Below, one piece after another: positions 17,560 to 26,121 of a DNA stretch of 64,000 bases. Positions within the stretch are counted from its first letter, which is position 1. Every line of letters starts with the position of its first letter. Origin of the DNA: Nakamurella endophytica (GTDB lineage Bacteria > Actinomycetota > Actinomycetes > Mycobacteriales > Nakamurellaceae). The position numbers and the translations under genes are program-made. Below the pieces are notes generated by a model. That model was not told where the DNA came from and did not search any database. It worked only from the letters and a program-made list of their open reading frames with translations. Where the stretch lies: contig NZ_BMNA01000002.1 in the NCBI RefSeq assembly GCF_014646215.1, positions 428,874 to 492,873 of the forward strand. The letters are read 5' to 3'.

Positions 17560-18321
17560 TCAGCGGGCCGGCACGACGTGCCGGTTGGCCTGCAGCAGGG
17601 CCGCCTGCCACCGCTCCAGCCGGGTGCCGCGGACGTGTCCGGGCGGCGACGACGCCGGGAACATCAGGTTCCCGGGGTCGCGGCGGTGCGGCAGGTTCAG
17701 GGCGTGGCCGAGCTCGTGCGCCAGCACCGTCTCGTCGTAGTTGTGCACGTCGCCGGGGTCGAACAGCGCGGCCTGGGTGATCACCCAGTCCGCGGAGGTG
17801 CCCAGCGAGCAGCCGGTGGTGCGGCCGGCGATGTCCCGGACCACGACGACCGTCAGCGGCGTGCCGACCAGGTCCAGCCGATTGGGCGCGTGGCGGGTGT
17901 AGAAGGCGGTGCGGCCCAGCAGGTCGTCGAGCAGCAAGGCCCGGTCCGCCCGCGGGTCCAGCGCCTCCCGCGGCGCCGGCACGTCCACCACCCGGATGCC
18001 GGTGGTGCGGACCCGGATGCCCGCCTGCTCGGCGAACACCCGGTCGGCCAGCTCGAGCGACGGGCGGACCGCGTCCGGAGTGCAGAGCGCGACGCCGTGC
18101 TCGTCGGAGAGGATCACCACCTCGACGCGCAGCGTCCCGGGCGCCGGGGTGCGGCCGGTGACCGAGTCCCGCACGGCCTCGCCCACCCGCGCCGCGCCGT
18201 TGCCCACGTCCAGCGTGACGCCCGCGACGGTGCGCGCCAGCGTGCGCGCGACCCGCCCGGCGAACCGCACCGCCTCGCCGGCGGGCCGGGCCGCGCCGCC
18301 GGTAGGGCGGCCGTCGGTCAC
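17560..18321 (-). CDS. Metzincin-like zinc metallopeptidase
   Basis: A 253-residue protein with the metzincin zinc motif HELGHALNLPH (near 196) and a downstream Met-turn (DPGNLMFP, near 213). In the long HExxHxxGxxH consensus the Gly is Asn here. The N-terminal 190 residues are not assigned to a known domain. No signal peptide is evident, although residues 1-60 contain Ala/Val-rich helices, so location is uncertain. The GTG start overlaps the SCO1664 stop (GTGA), so the two are translationally coupled; the gap of about 108 nt to the amidoligase gene contains that gene's own promoter. The substrate is unknown. Confidence 0.75.
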   Translation of the reverse strand: MTDGRPTGGAARPAGEAVRFAGRVARTLARTVAGVTLDVGNGAARVGEAVRDSVTGRTPAPGTLRVEVVILSDEHGVALCTPDAVRPSLELADRVFAEQAGIRVRTTGIRVVDVPAPREALDPRADRALLLDDLLGRTAFYTRHAPNRLDLVGTPLTVVVVRDIAGRTTGCSLGTSADWVITQAALFDPGDVHNYDETVLAHELGHALNLPHRRDPGNLMFPASSPPGHVRGTRLERWQAALLQANRHVVPAR

Positions 18322-19295
18322 AGCGGCGGCCAGGGGATCGGCGTGCGGCCGCGCGGCGGCTTGCGGAAGACCGGGTAGCGCCGCAGCCGGGCCACCCGCT
18401 CGCCGAACACCCGGACCTCGGCGACGGTGAGCAGCTCGTGCAGGCGGTCGGAGAGCTCGCCGTCCAGACCCGTCGCGAGCCGGTCGAGCCCGTCCTGCAC
18501 GGCGTCCGGCAGCGGCTCGCCGGCCCAGCCCCACAGGATCGTGCGCAGCTTGTCATCGCAGTGGAAGCACAGGCCGTGGTCGACGCCCAGCACCCGCCCG
18601 TCGGGGGCGGCCAGCACGTGGCTGCCCTTGCGGTCGGCGTTGTTCACCACCAGGTCGAACCCGGCGAGCACGGCCAGCGCCGGGACGTCGGCATGCACGA
18701 CGGCGATGTCCCGGCCGACCATGTCGACCGCCCGCAGCACCGGCAGCCAGCCCGGCGGGATGCGGTCCTCGGGCACCAGGTCGACGAGCTCGCCGGGGCC
18801 GGGACCTGTGTCGAGGTCGTCGATTCCGTCGTCGGCGTCATCGGTCCCGTCGTCGGTGTCGTCGCCGTCCGGGTCGCCGGCCTCGTCGCCGTCGAGCCCT
18901 TCGGTGTCGAGCGGCGGCGCCGTCTCGATCCACTGCTGCACCATGCCGGCGCCGAACGGGCCGGGCCGCAGCAGCGTCGTCGGCACGCAGTCCCAGCCGG
19001 CGGCGACCGCGACCTGGTAGGCGGCGACCTCGCGCTGCGCCAGGGTCCCGTCCGGGAAGTCCCACAGCGGGCGCTCGCCGCGGACCGGCTTGTAGACGCA
19101 GTCGACGGCGACGCCGTCGAGTTCCGCGACCGCGCGCAGGGTCAGGTTGGAGGCGTCGCTGATCCGGCCCTGCACGGTGAGGTCGCCCAGGGCGAGCACC
19201 TCGCGGACGGCGTCGGGGTCGAGCGGGGCGCCGGTCACCGCGCCGTCCGCCGGCTCGGGGCCGGGACGTGCGGCCGCCGTGTCAGGCAACGCCAC
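18318..19295 (-). CDS. SCO1664-family PI3/PI4-kinase-like protein
   Basis: A 325-residue member of the actinobacterial SCO1664 family, which has a kinase-like catalytic core. Visible are the nucleotide-binding region VYKPVRGERPLWDFPDG, the catalytic-loop-like VVNNADRKGSHVL (near 217) and the metal-binding DHGLCFH. An Asp/Gly-rich insert at about 130-168 is not expected in the family and makes this protein longer than usual (about 260 residues, from memory). The GTG 19295 start overlaps DUF3090 by 14 nt. The gene order DUF3090-SCO1664 is conserved across actinobacteria; substrate and role are unknown. Confidence 0.85.
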   Translation of the reverse strand: MALPDTAAARPGPEPADGAVTGAPLDPDAVREVLALGDLTVQGRISDASNLTLRAVAELDGVAVDCVYKPVRGERPLWDFPDGTLAQREVAAYQVAVAAGWDCVPTTLLRPGPFGAGMVQQWIETAPPLDTEGLDGDEAGDPDGDDTDDGTDDADDGIDDLDTGPGPGELVDLVPEDRIPPGWLPVLRAVDMVGRDIAVVHADVPALAVLAGFDLVVNNADRKGSHVLAAPDGRVLGVDHGLCFHCDDKLRTILWGWAGEPLPDAVQDGLDRLATGLDGELSDRLHELLTVAEVRVFGERVARLRRYPVFRKPPRGRTPIPWPPL

Positions 19296-19842
19296 CCCGG
19301 TGGTACCCGTTGAGCCGCGGGCAGATGTGCCCCTCGGGGTCCAGCGGGTTCGAGCACAGCGGGCACGGCGGCCGCCCGGCCGCCACGACACGCTCGGCTC
19401 TGCGCGCGAACTCGCGGGCCTCGGCCAGGGACAGGAAGACGCGCAACGCGTCCGGCCCGTCCTCGCGGTCCTCCAGGACGACGTCCTCGCCGACCTCCTC
19501 GTCGGAGATGGCCAGCAGCTCGACGATGACCTGCGAGCCCTCGCCGTCCCAGGCGAGACCCATGGTGCCGACGCGGAACTCGGCGTCGACCGGCGTCGTC
19601 AGGGCCAGATCGGCGTCGGCGTGACCGGTGCTGCCGATCTCCGCGCCGAACCGCCGGGCCACCTCGGTGATCAACGAGTCCAGCCGGTCGGCCAGCACCG
19701 CGACCTGCTGCTTCTCGCAGGCGACGGAGAAGACCCGGCGACCGTCGGCGACCTGCAGGTAGAACTCGCGCTCACCTGGCTGCCCGACGGTTCCGGCGAG
19801 GAAACGGTCGGGCGAGCGGAAGACGTGGATCTGTCGCGACAT
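19282..19842 (-). CDS. DUF3090 family protein
   Basis: A 186-residue protein of the actinobacterial DUF3090 family, recognised by its opening (RQIHVFRSPDRFLAGTVGQPG), the EFYLQVADGRRVFSVACEK strand and a C-terminal zinc-ribbon-like knuckle CPLC...H.C (from about 157), which suggests metal or nucleic-acid binding. Function is unknown. It is the first gene of a short operon with SCO1664 and the metzincin. A GGAGG ribosome site lies 6-7 nt before ATG 19842 and a TAGTCT element directly precedes it, giving a very short leader. It follows the histidine phosphatase gene with a 75-nt gap. Confidence 0.92.
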   Translation of the reverse strand: MSRQIHVFRSPDRFLAGTVGQPGEREFYLQVADGRRVFSVACEKQQVAVLADRLDSLITEVARRFGAEIGSTGHADADLALTTPVDAEFRVGTMGLAWDGEGSQVIVELLAISDEEVGEDVVLEDREDGPDALRVFLSLAEAREFARRAERVVAAGRPPCPLCSNPLDPEGHICPRLNGYHRGGVA

Positions 19843-19917
19843 GGCGTCCTCCAGACTATGCCAACGCCCGGCGGGACCGGCCGCTGCCGGGCCGCTCGGG
19901 GACCACCGGTCGGGTGT

Positions 19918-20682
19918 TCAGCGGGTCTCGCCGCCGGGGACGGCGTCCGACGCCCGGTCCGGGTCCGGGCCCGCCGGTCCCCCTCCTGCCGGGCCGCCGG
20001 CGCCCGCGGGTGCCGTTGCGTCACCGGTGCCGGTGCCGTCCCCGGTGCCGGCCGGAGGGGCCGGCGGCGGGCGGAGGGTCCCGAGGTCCCCGGCGTCGTT
20101 GATCCGCTCGACGAACGGCCGGAGCGGCGTGTACCGGATCACCGACAGCGACGCCGGGGACACCACGATGCGCTGGAACCCGTCCAGGTGCAGCCCGAGG
20201 GCGTCGGCCAGCACGGCCTTGATCACGTCGCCGTGACTGCAGACCAGCAGCACGCCGTCCTCGCCCGCCGCGGCGGCCAGCGACCGGACGGCGGTCACCG
20301 CCCGCGCCGACACGTCGGCCAGCCCTTCTCCGCCGGGGAAGACCGCCGCGGAGGGGTGGGCCTGCACCGTCCGCCACAGCGGCTCGGACGCCAGGTCGGA
20401 CAGCGTGCGGCCGGTCCAGTCGCCGTAGTCGACCTCGGCGAACCGGTCGTCGACCTGCACGGCCAACCCGGTGGCCGCGGCCAGCGGCTCCAGCGTCTGC
20501 CGGCAGCGGGTCAGCGGCGAGCTGTACAGCGCGTCGAAGGTGACGGACGACAGCCGGTCGGTCACCCGCCGGGCCTGCTCCCGCCCGGTGTCGTCCAGCT
20601 CGACGCCCGCCGAACGGCCGGCGAGGACCCCGGCCACGTTGGCCGAGGACCGGCCGTGCCGCAGCAGCACCACCGTCGCCAT
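19918..20682 (-). CDS. Histidine phosphatase-superfamily protein (MSMEG_4193-type phosphomutase)
   Basis: A 254-residue phosphoglycerate-mutase-like enzyme. The catalytic signature VLLRHGRSSAN starts at residue 5 (His and Arg of the RHG motif), the SSPLTRCRQTLEPL segment follows, and the second catalytic His is in VCSHGDVIKAV. It probably removes phosphate from a small metabolite. The last 55 residues are a Pro/Gly/Ala tail with no predicted fold. The start overlaps the uppP stop by one base (TGATG), so it is coupled to that gene. Its position between uppP and DUF3090 is conserved in actinobacteria. Confidence 0.92.
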   Translation of the reverse strand: MATVVLLRHGRSSANVAGVLAGRSAGVELDDTGREQARRVTDRLSSVTFDALYSSPLTRCRQTLEPLAAATGLAVQVDDRFAEVDYGDWTGRTLSDLASEPLWRTVQAHPSAAVFPGGEGLADVSARAVTAVRSLAAAAGEDGVLLVCSHGDVIKAVLADALGLHLDGFQRIVVSPASLSVIRYTPLRPFVERINDAGDLGTLRPPPAPPAGTGDGTGTGDATAPAGAGGPAGGGPAGPDPDRASDAVPGGETR

Positions 20683-21512
20683 CACGCCACGTCCTTGAGC
20701 ACGCCGGTGGACAGCAGCACGATGAGCAGTGCGCCGACCAGCCAGCGGTACCAGACGAAGACGGTGATCTTGTGCCGGGCCACGAACCGGAGCAGCCAGG
20801 CCACCGATGCGTAGGCCACGACGAACGAGACCACCGTGCCGACCAGGGTGGGCAGCGCGCCGACACCGCCCTTGACGGCGTCCGGCAGCTCGAACACCCC
20901 GGCGCCCACCAGGGCGGGGATCCCCAGCAGGAAGGACAGCCGGGTGGCGGCCACCCGGTCCAGGCCGCGCAGCAGCCCGACGGAGATCGTCGCGCCGGAG
21001 CGGGACACGCCGGGCACCAGCGCCAGGCACTGGGCCACGCCGATGAGCAGGGTGTCGGTCCAGGTCAGCTCGCGCTCGGCGCGGTCCTGCCGGGCCAGCG
21101 CCTCGGCCACCAGCATGACGACGCCCCAGACGATCAGGGCGACGGCCACCACCCACAGGCTGCGCAGCGGGCCGGTCACCAGGTGCCGCCCCAGGTACCC
21201 GGCGACGACGATCGGCAGCGACCCGACGATGACCAGCCAGGCCATCCGGTAGTCGGGGTCGGACCGGTGCGCCGCCCGGAAGAGCCCGCGGAACCAGGCG
21301 CGCAGCAGCCGGACGATGTCCGCGCGGAAGTAGATGATCACCGCGATGATCGCGCCCACCTGGATGACGGCGGTGAAGCCGGTGACCGACGGGGACGAGA
21401 TGTCGTAGCCGAGCAGCCGCGCGACGATGGTCAGATGTCCCGTGGAGGACACCGGCAGGAACTCGGTGAGCCCCTCGACGATGCCCAGCAGGACGGCGGC
21501 CAGCAGCGTCAT
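20682..21512 (-). CDS. uppP: Undecaprenyl-diphosphatase (bacitracin resistance type)
   Basis: A 276-residue polytopic membrane enzyme that dephosphorylates undecaprenyl diphosphate to recycle the peptidoglycan lipid carrier. Family motifs are intact: EGLTEFLPVSSTGH (residues about 13-26) with the catalytic Glu and Ser/His, and PGVSRSGATI (near 167) with the Arg. About eight hydrophobic segments are visible. ATG 21512 overlaps the LLM oxidoreductase stop by 4 bp (ATGA), so expression depends on that upstream gene. Confidence 0.96.
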   Translation of the reverse strand: MTLLAAVLLGIVEGLTEFLPVSSTGHLTIVARLLGYDISSPSVTGFTAVIQVGAIIAVIIYFRADIVRLLRAWFRGLFRAAHRSDPDYRMAWLVIVGSLPIVVAGYLGRHLVTGPLRSLWVVAVALIVWGVVMLVAEALARQDRAERELTWTDTLLIGVAQCLALVPGVSRSGATISVGLLRGLDRVAATRLSFLLGIPALVGAGVFELPDAVKGGVGALPTLVGTVVSFVVAYASVAWLLRFVARHKITVFVWYRWLVGALLIVLLSTGVLKDVA

Positions 21513-22561
21513 CCGAGCACCCCGGCCGCCCGTGCCGTCGTCATGACACGCTCCAGCACCGCGGCCCGTTCGGCACCGTCCGTGCCCGGCAGTGACACGT
21601 TCACCGTGCCGACCCCCCTGTCCCTGTAGACGGCCAATCGTCGGCCGATGCGTGCGTCGTCCCCGAGCAGGCTCGTGGCGTCGAGGAACTCGAACGGCAC
21701 GGCTGCCCGGGCACCGGTGTGGTCCCCGGCCAGGAAGCGGTCCTGGACCTCGTCGGCCTCGGTCCCGAAACCCATCTCGGTGGCCTGCCGGTGGTAAAAG
21801 TTCGCGGTCCGCGAGCCCATTCCGCCGACGTACAGCGCGGCCTCCGGGCGGACCCGGTCCGCCGCCACCCCCGGGTCCGGGTCCAGCGACACGGGCACCT
21901 GCACCGCGATGTCGATCCCGGCGGGGTCGCGGCCGGCCCGGCGGGCGGCGTCCGCGATGCGGTCGAGCTGTCGCCGGCCGGTCTCCGGGTCGAAGAAGAT
22001 GCCCAGCCAGCCGTCCGCCACCTCGCCGGTCAGCTCCAGGTTCCGCGGCCCGATCGCGGCCAGGTACACCGGGATCCGCGGCCGGACGGGCGCCAGCGAC
22101 AGCAGCAGCGGCTTGCCCTGGCCGTCCGGCAGCGGCAAGGGGTAGTGCGGGCCGTCGGCGGTCACCCGGCGCCGGGACAGGGCACGACGGACGACGGCGA
22201 CGTACTCCCGCGTCCGACCGACCGGGTCGGCGAACGGCACGCCGTGCCAGCCCTCCGACACCTGCGGTCCGGACACGCCGAGACCCAACCGGAAGCGGCC
22301 GCCGGACAGGGCGTCCAGCGTGGCGGCGGTCATCGCGGTCATCGCGGGGGTACGCCCCGGGATCTGCAGGACGGCCGAGCCGATGCCGATCCGCTCCGTG
22401 CGGGCGGCGATCGCGGCGAGCACGGTCGGCGCGTCGGAGCCGTAGGCCTCGGCGACCCACACGCAGTCGAAGCCCAACCGGTCGGCGGTGACCGCGAGGT
22501 CGACGGCGTCCGCGAGCTGCTGCGCGGAGGTCGCGTAGCCCAGGCTGAGCCCGAGTCGCAT
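21509..22561 (-). CDS. LLM-class F420-dependent oxidoreductase
   Basis: A 350-residue luciferase-like monooxygenase-fold protein. It opens with MRLGLSLGYATSAQQLADAV and contains the typical GFDCVWVAEAYGSDAPTVLAAIAARTERIGIGSAV pattern (shown here only as a description of the cofactor-binding face) and a conserved GVSGPQVSEGWHG. In mycothiol-producing actinobacteria such proteins mostly use coenzyme F420 instead of FMN; the substrate is not predictable. It heads the operon LLM-uppP-phosphatase. An AGAAGG ribosome site lies about 10 nt before the ATG. It is divergent from the aldo/keto reductase gene. Confidence 0.9.
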   Translation of the reverse strand: MRLGLSLGYATSAQQLADAVDLAVTADRLGFDCVWVAEAYGSDAPTVLAAIAARTERIGIGSAVLQIPGRTPAMTAMTAATLDALSGGRFRLGLGVSGPQVSEGWHGVPFADPVGRTREYVAVVRRALSRRRVTADGPHYPLPLPDGQGKPLLLSLAPVRPRIPVYLAAIGPRNLELTGEVADGWLGIFFDPETGRRQLDRIADAARRAGRDPAGIDIAVQVPVSLDPDPGVAADRVRPEAALYVGGMGSRTANFYHRQATEMGFGTEADEVQDRFLAGDHTGARAAVPFEFLDATSLLGDDARIGRRLAVYRDRGVGTVNVSLPGTDGAERAAVLERVMTTARAAGVLG

Positions 22562-22696
22562 CGGCGTCGCACCTTCTGCCGGTCGAGAGGGCCGCCCGGC
22601 GGGCGGCCGCGCATCACCGTACTGGCCGCGGAGGTCAGGTCCGGGTTGGACCGCGGCGCCCGGCACGGCCGGCGCCGTGGCGGCGACCGGCTCGGT

Positions 22697-22702
22697 TAGG
22701 TT
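22697..22702 (+). promoter_or_regulatory. -10 element of leaderless aldo/keto reductase promoter
   Basis: TAGGTT lies 7 nt before ATG 22710, matching the leaderless spacing seen elsewhere in the window. Confidence 0.55.
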
Positions 22703-22709
22703 GCCTGTC

Positions 22710-23648
22710 ATGGAGACACGGCGGGTGGGACGCAGCGGGCTGACCGTCTCCCGGCTCGCCCTCGGCACGATGACCTGGGGTCGGGACACCGACGCCGATG
22801 CGGCGGCCGCCCAGCTCGAGGCGTTCGTCGAGGCCGGCGGCACGCTGCTGGACACCGCCAACGTCTACGGCGACGGTGACGCCGAGTCGATCATCGGGAC
22901 GCTGGTCCCCGACGTGGTGCCGCGCTCGGACGTGCTGCTGGCCACCACCACGGTGGGCGCGGGCGGCGGACGAGGGCGGCTGCTGGCCGCGCTCGACCAG
23001 TCGCTGGCCCGGCTGGGCACCGACCACGTCGACCTGTGGCAGGTGCACGGCTTCGACCCGGCCGTGCCGTGGGAGGAGACCTGCGGCGCCCTGGTCACCG
23101 CGGTGCAGTCCGGCCGGGCCCGCTACATCGGGGTGTCCGGCTTCTCCGGGTGGCAGCTGGCCACCGTCGCCACCTGGCTGCGCGCCAAGGAGCATCCGCT
23201 GGTGGCGGTGGAGCACGAGTACTCCCTGGTCGAACGGCAGGCCGAGGAGTCGGTGCTGCCGGCGGCAGCGCTGCACGGTCTCGGGCTGCTGGGCTGGGCC
23301 CCGCTGGGCCGCGGGGTGCTGACCGGCAAGTACCGGCACGGCACGCCCGCCGACTCGCGGGGAGCCTCACCGCACTTCGCCCGGTACGTGGGCCGGCACC
23401 GGACCGCCGCCGCAGGGCGGGTGGTCGAGGCGGTGGCCACTGCGGCCGAGGGGCTGGGCACGTCGCCGCTGGCCGTCGCCTGCGCCTGGGCGCGGGACCG
23501 GCCCGGCGTGTCCGCCGTCGTCGTCGGCGCCCGCGACGCCGCGCAGTTGCTCGGCGTGCTGGCCGCCCAGGACCTGTCGCTGCCCGCCGAGATCGTCTCC
23601 GCCTTGGCCGACGTCAGCGACCCGGCGGGCGAGCCCGCCGCTCCGTGA
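22710..23648 (+). CDS. Aldo/keto reductase-family protein lacking the catalytic Lys
   Basis: A 312-residue TIM-barrel protein of the aldo/keto reductase superfamily. The tetrad Asp and Tyr appear in LLDTANVYGDGD (near 50-55) and the His in WQVHGFD. The position normally holding the catalytic Lys (pattern VATKVG) reads LLATTTVG, so the Lys is replaced by Thr. C-terminal NADPH-binding residues (SAVVVGARDAAQL) are kept. It may bind NADPH with altered or no reductase activity, or function as an oxidoreductase of another kind. ATG 22710 is preferred to the upstream in-frame GTG at 22677 because of the TAGGTT box 7 nt before it. Confidence 0.85.
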   Translation: METRRVGRSGLTVSRLALGTMTWGRDTDADAAAAQLEAFVEAGGTLLDTANVYGDGDAESIIGTLVPDVVPRSDVLLATTTVGAGGGRGRLLAALDQSLARLGTDHVDLWQVHGFDPAVPWEETCGALVTAVQSGRARYIGVSGFSGWQLATVATWLRAKEHPLVAVEHEYSLVERQAEESVLPAAALHGLGLLGWAPLGRGVLTGKYRHGTPADSRGASPHFARYVGRHRTAAAGRVVEAVATAAEGLGTSPLAVACAWARDRPGVSAVVVGARDAAQLLGVLAAQDLSLPAEIVSALADVSDPAGEPAAP

Positions 23649-23658
23649 CCCGCTGGCC

Positions 23659-25659
23659 GTGCCCCGCCTGACCTCCGGCAGCGACCTGCGCGCCGACGCC
23701 CCGGACACCGCCGTGTCCGCGCCCGCCCCTGGGAGCGCTGCCGCGGTGTTCACCGAGTTCTGTGCGGCCGGGCTGTGGCCCGGTGTCGGCGCCACCCTGC
23801 AGCGGGCGCTCGCCGGCGCCGGGCTGCGTACCCCCGGACAGGTGTCGGTGGCGGCGCTGGCTGCGCTGCCGTCGGTGACGCCGCGCCGGGCCGAGCGGCT
23901 CTACACCGCCTGGATCGGGGCGTCGCACCTGTACGAGCTGGCCGAGGTACTGGTCCCGCAGGAGCTGCCGGTCCGGTGGTCGGCCCGGCTGGTCGACCTG
24001 CTGGGCGACGACGCGCTGGCCACCCTGCGCGCGGACCCGTGGCGGCTGCTCGAGCTGCCCGACGCCGCGGTGGCCCAGGCCGATCGGTTGGCGCGGGCCT
24101 TCGACCCGGCCACCGACCGGTCGGACAGCCGCCGAGGGCGCGCCCTGGTCGACTGGACGCTCGCCCGGTTCGCCCGCCAGGGTCACACGGTGACCCCGGT
24201 GCCCATGGTGCGGGAGGCGCTGGCGCCGTTCGGGGTCGACGCGGACGCGGCCGTGCGGGACGCGGTGGCCGCGGGATCGGTGCAGCAGGTCGGTGACCCG
24301 GCCGCGCCGGCCCTCTGCCGCACCGCCCTGGCAGCCGCCGAGGACGCCATCGCCGAACACCTGGCTCGGCTGGTGTCCACCGGGCGGTCCCTGGCCGGCG
24401 ACCGCGCCGTCACCGCCGCCGCCCGCGATCTGGACGACACCCAGGCGCTGGCCGTGGGTCTCGCGTCCCGGCAGGGCGTGTCGGTGCTCACCGGCGGTCC
24501 CGGCACCGGCAAGAGCCGGACGGTCGCCGCCGTCGTCGCGCTGTGCACGCGGGTGGACGCGGCCGTGGCGCTGGCCGCACCGACCGGCCGCGCCGCGAAG
24601 CGGCTGGAGGAGCTGACGGGTCATCCGGCCACGACCGTGCACAAGCTGCTGGGCGCCTGGCGCCGGCCGGGCACTCCCGGCTCGGCCGGCGCGGGCTCGG
24701 GCACGGCGGGCTTCGACCACGACGCGGCGCACCCGATCGAGGCGGACCTGGTGGTGGTCGACGAGGCGTCGATGCTGGACGTCGAGCTGGGCGCGGCGCT
24801 GCTGGCCGCCGTCCCGGACGCGGCGCATCTGGTCGTCGTCGGTGATCCGGCGCAGCTGCCCTCGATCGGGCCGGGCCGGCTGCTGGGTGACCTGCTGGAC
24901 TCCGGGACGTTGCCGGTGACGGAGCTCTCCACGCTGTACCGGCAGAGCGAGGGCGGCGCGATCGCGCGGCTGGCGACCGCCGTCCGCGGCGGGGCGCTGG
25001 TCGCACCGCCCGCCGGCGACCACGAGGTGGTGGTGGTGCCGTGCCGCGGGTCCGACGAGGCGGCGCACCGGGTGGTGCAGCTGGTCACCGACTCGATCCC
25101 GCGGGTCTTCGGAGCCTCGGGCGACGCGGTGCAGGTGGTGACGCCGGTGCACCGCGGGCGGGCGGGCACCCAGGCGCTGAACCGGGCGCTCAAGGAGCTG
25201 CTGAACCCGGGACGTGGCGTCGTCCGCGGCTTCGACGCCGGGGACCGGGTCGTCGCGACGGCCAACCATCCGGAGGCCGAGCCGGCCGGGTTCGCCAACG
25301 GCGAGGTCGGCACCGTGCTGTCCACGGGCGACAACTCGCTGCGGGTGACGTTCCCGGGCGGCGACGCCGACGTCTCCGGCAAGGCGCTCGGCGACCTGCT
25401 GCACGGGTGGGCGATCACCGTGCACCGCGCGCAGGGCTCCGAGTGGGAGGCGGTCGTCGTCGTGCTGCCCCCCGAGGCCGGTGCCATGCTGTCCCGGCCG
25501 CTGGTCTACACCGCGCTGACCAGGGCGAAGCGACACCTGTCGGTGGTCCACGCCGCCGGGCCGGCGCTGGCCCGGTCGGTGCGCGACGTCGGGGCGGAAC
25601 CGCGCCGCACCCGGCTGGCGCCCTTGCTGGCAGAGCGGCTGGGTCCGGCCGACCGGTGA
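23659..25659 (+). CDS. RecD-like SF1 ATP-dependent DNA helicase
   Basis: A 666-residue superfamily 1B helicase related to RecD2. An N-terminal helix-hairpin-helix-like region (about 50-85, LRTPGQVSVAALAALPSVTPRRAERLY) precedes the motor: Walker A TGGPGTGKS near 277, motif Ia APTGRAAKRL, Walker B VVDEASMLD near 366, motif III VGDPAQLPSIGPG, motif IV YRQSEGG, and a C-terminal UvrD-like part with VTVHRAQGSEWE-type and YTALTRAKRHL motifs. It should unwind DNA 5' to 3' in repair. RecBC partners are not in the window. The GTG start 10 nt after the reductase stop is the most upstream reasonable one. Confidence 0.9.
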   Translation: MPRLTSGSDLRADAPDTAVSAPAPGSAAAVFTEFCAAGLWPGVGATLQRALAGAGLRTPGQVSVAALAALPSVTPRRAERLYTAWIGASHLYELAEVLVPQELPVRWSARLVDLLGDDALATLRADPWRLLELPDAAVAQADRLARAFDPATDRSDSRRGRALVDWTLARFARQGHTVTPVPMVREALAPFGVDADAAVRDAVAAGSVQQVGDPAAPALCRTALAAAEDAIAEHLARLVSTGRSLAGDRAVTAAARDLDDTQALAVGLASRQGVSVLTGGPGTGKSRTVAAVVALCTRVDAAVALAAPTGRAAKRLEELTGHPATTVHKLLGAWRRPGTPGSAGAGSGTAGFDHDAAHPIEADLVVVDEASMLDVELGAALLAAVPDAAHLVVVGDPAQLPSIGPGRLLGDLLDSGTLPVTELSTLYRQSEGGAIARLATAVRGGALVAPPAGDHEVVVVPCRGSDEAAHRVVQLVTDSIPRVFGASGDAVQVVTPVHRGRAGTQALNRALKELLNPGRGVVRGFDAGDRVVATANHPEAEPAGFANGEVGTVLSTGDNSLRVTFPGGDADVSGKALGDLLHGWAITVHRAQGSEWEAVVVVLPPEAGAMLSRPLVYTALTRAKRHLSVVHAAGPALARSVRDVGAEPRRTRLAPLLAERLGPADR

Positions 25660-25755
25660 GATCCCGGCGGCGCCGGCCGGTCGCCCCCCGAGGGCGCGGC
25701 GATAATGGACGGATCCAGGGCCGCCGATCCGGCGGTCGCGACGACGGGGAGGACC

Positions 25756-25986
25756 GTGGTCAGCCAACCGACCACCGGGCGCGACGCGGACCCGGACATG
25801 TGGGAGTACCAGCCGCTGCGGATCGACCCGGGCATGTCGCGGGCGGCCGCGGCCACCATGCTCGCCGTCCGTGCGGAGTTCTCGGGATGGGAACTGGCCA
25901 GGGTGCTGCGGTTCCGCGACGGCAGCCGCAAGGTGTGGCTGCGCCGGCGGCGCACCAACCCGTGGCTGCCCGACCTGGTGCCCTGA
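25756..25986 (+). CDS. DUF5703 family protein
   Basis: A 76-residue protein with the actinobacterial DUF5703 pattern: MWEYQPLRIDPGMSRAAAA, EFSGWELARVLRFRDGSRKVWLRRR. It is small, soluble and basic at the C-terminus; function is unknown. GTG 25756 has a GGGGAGG ribosome site 4 nt upstream. A GATAAT -10-like sequence at 25701-25706 would give a leader of about 40 nt. In related genomes this family lies near the M20 peptidase gene, as it does here, although azlCD and a thioesterase lie between them. Confidence 0.85.
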   Translation: MVSQPTTGRDADPDMWEYQPLRIDPGMSRAAAATMLAVRAEFSGWELARVLRFRDGSRKVWLRRRRTNPWLPDLVP

Positions 25987-26109
25987 CCCGGTCCGGCTCC
26001 CGCTGCCGGTCCGGTGCCGTCGGGTCCCGGGCCGGCTCCGGCTGCTCGGCCCGGAACAGTGGTCGGTGCGAGGCCGGTCCGCTGCGCCGGTACCCGGGCA
26101 CGGCCGCCC

Positions 26110-26115
26110 TAGGGT
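26110..26115 (+). promoter_or_regulatory. -10 element of leaderless azlC promoter
   Basis: TAGGGT followed by exactly 6 nt and GTG 26122. Confidence 0.6.
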
Positions 26116-26121
26116 GAGTCG

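Noticed and set aside
14848-18378. 1176-codon plus-strand frame opposite the AsnO/GCS2 genes
   Set aside because: His/Arg/Gly-rich nonsense composition and opposite to clear coding sequence; shadow frame.
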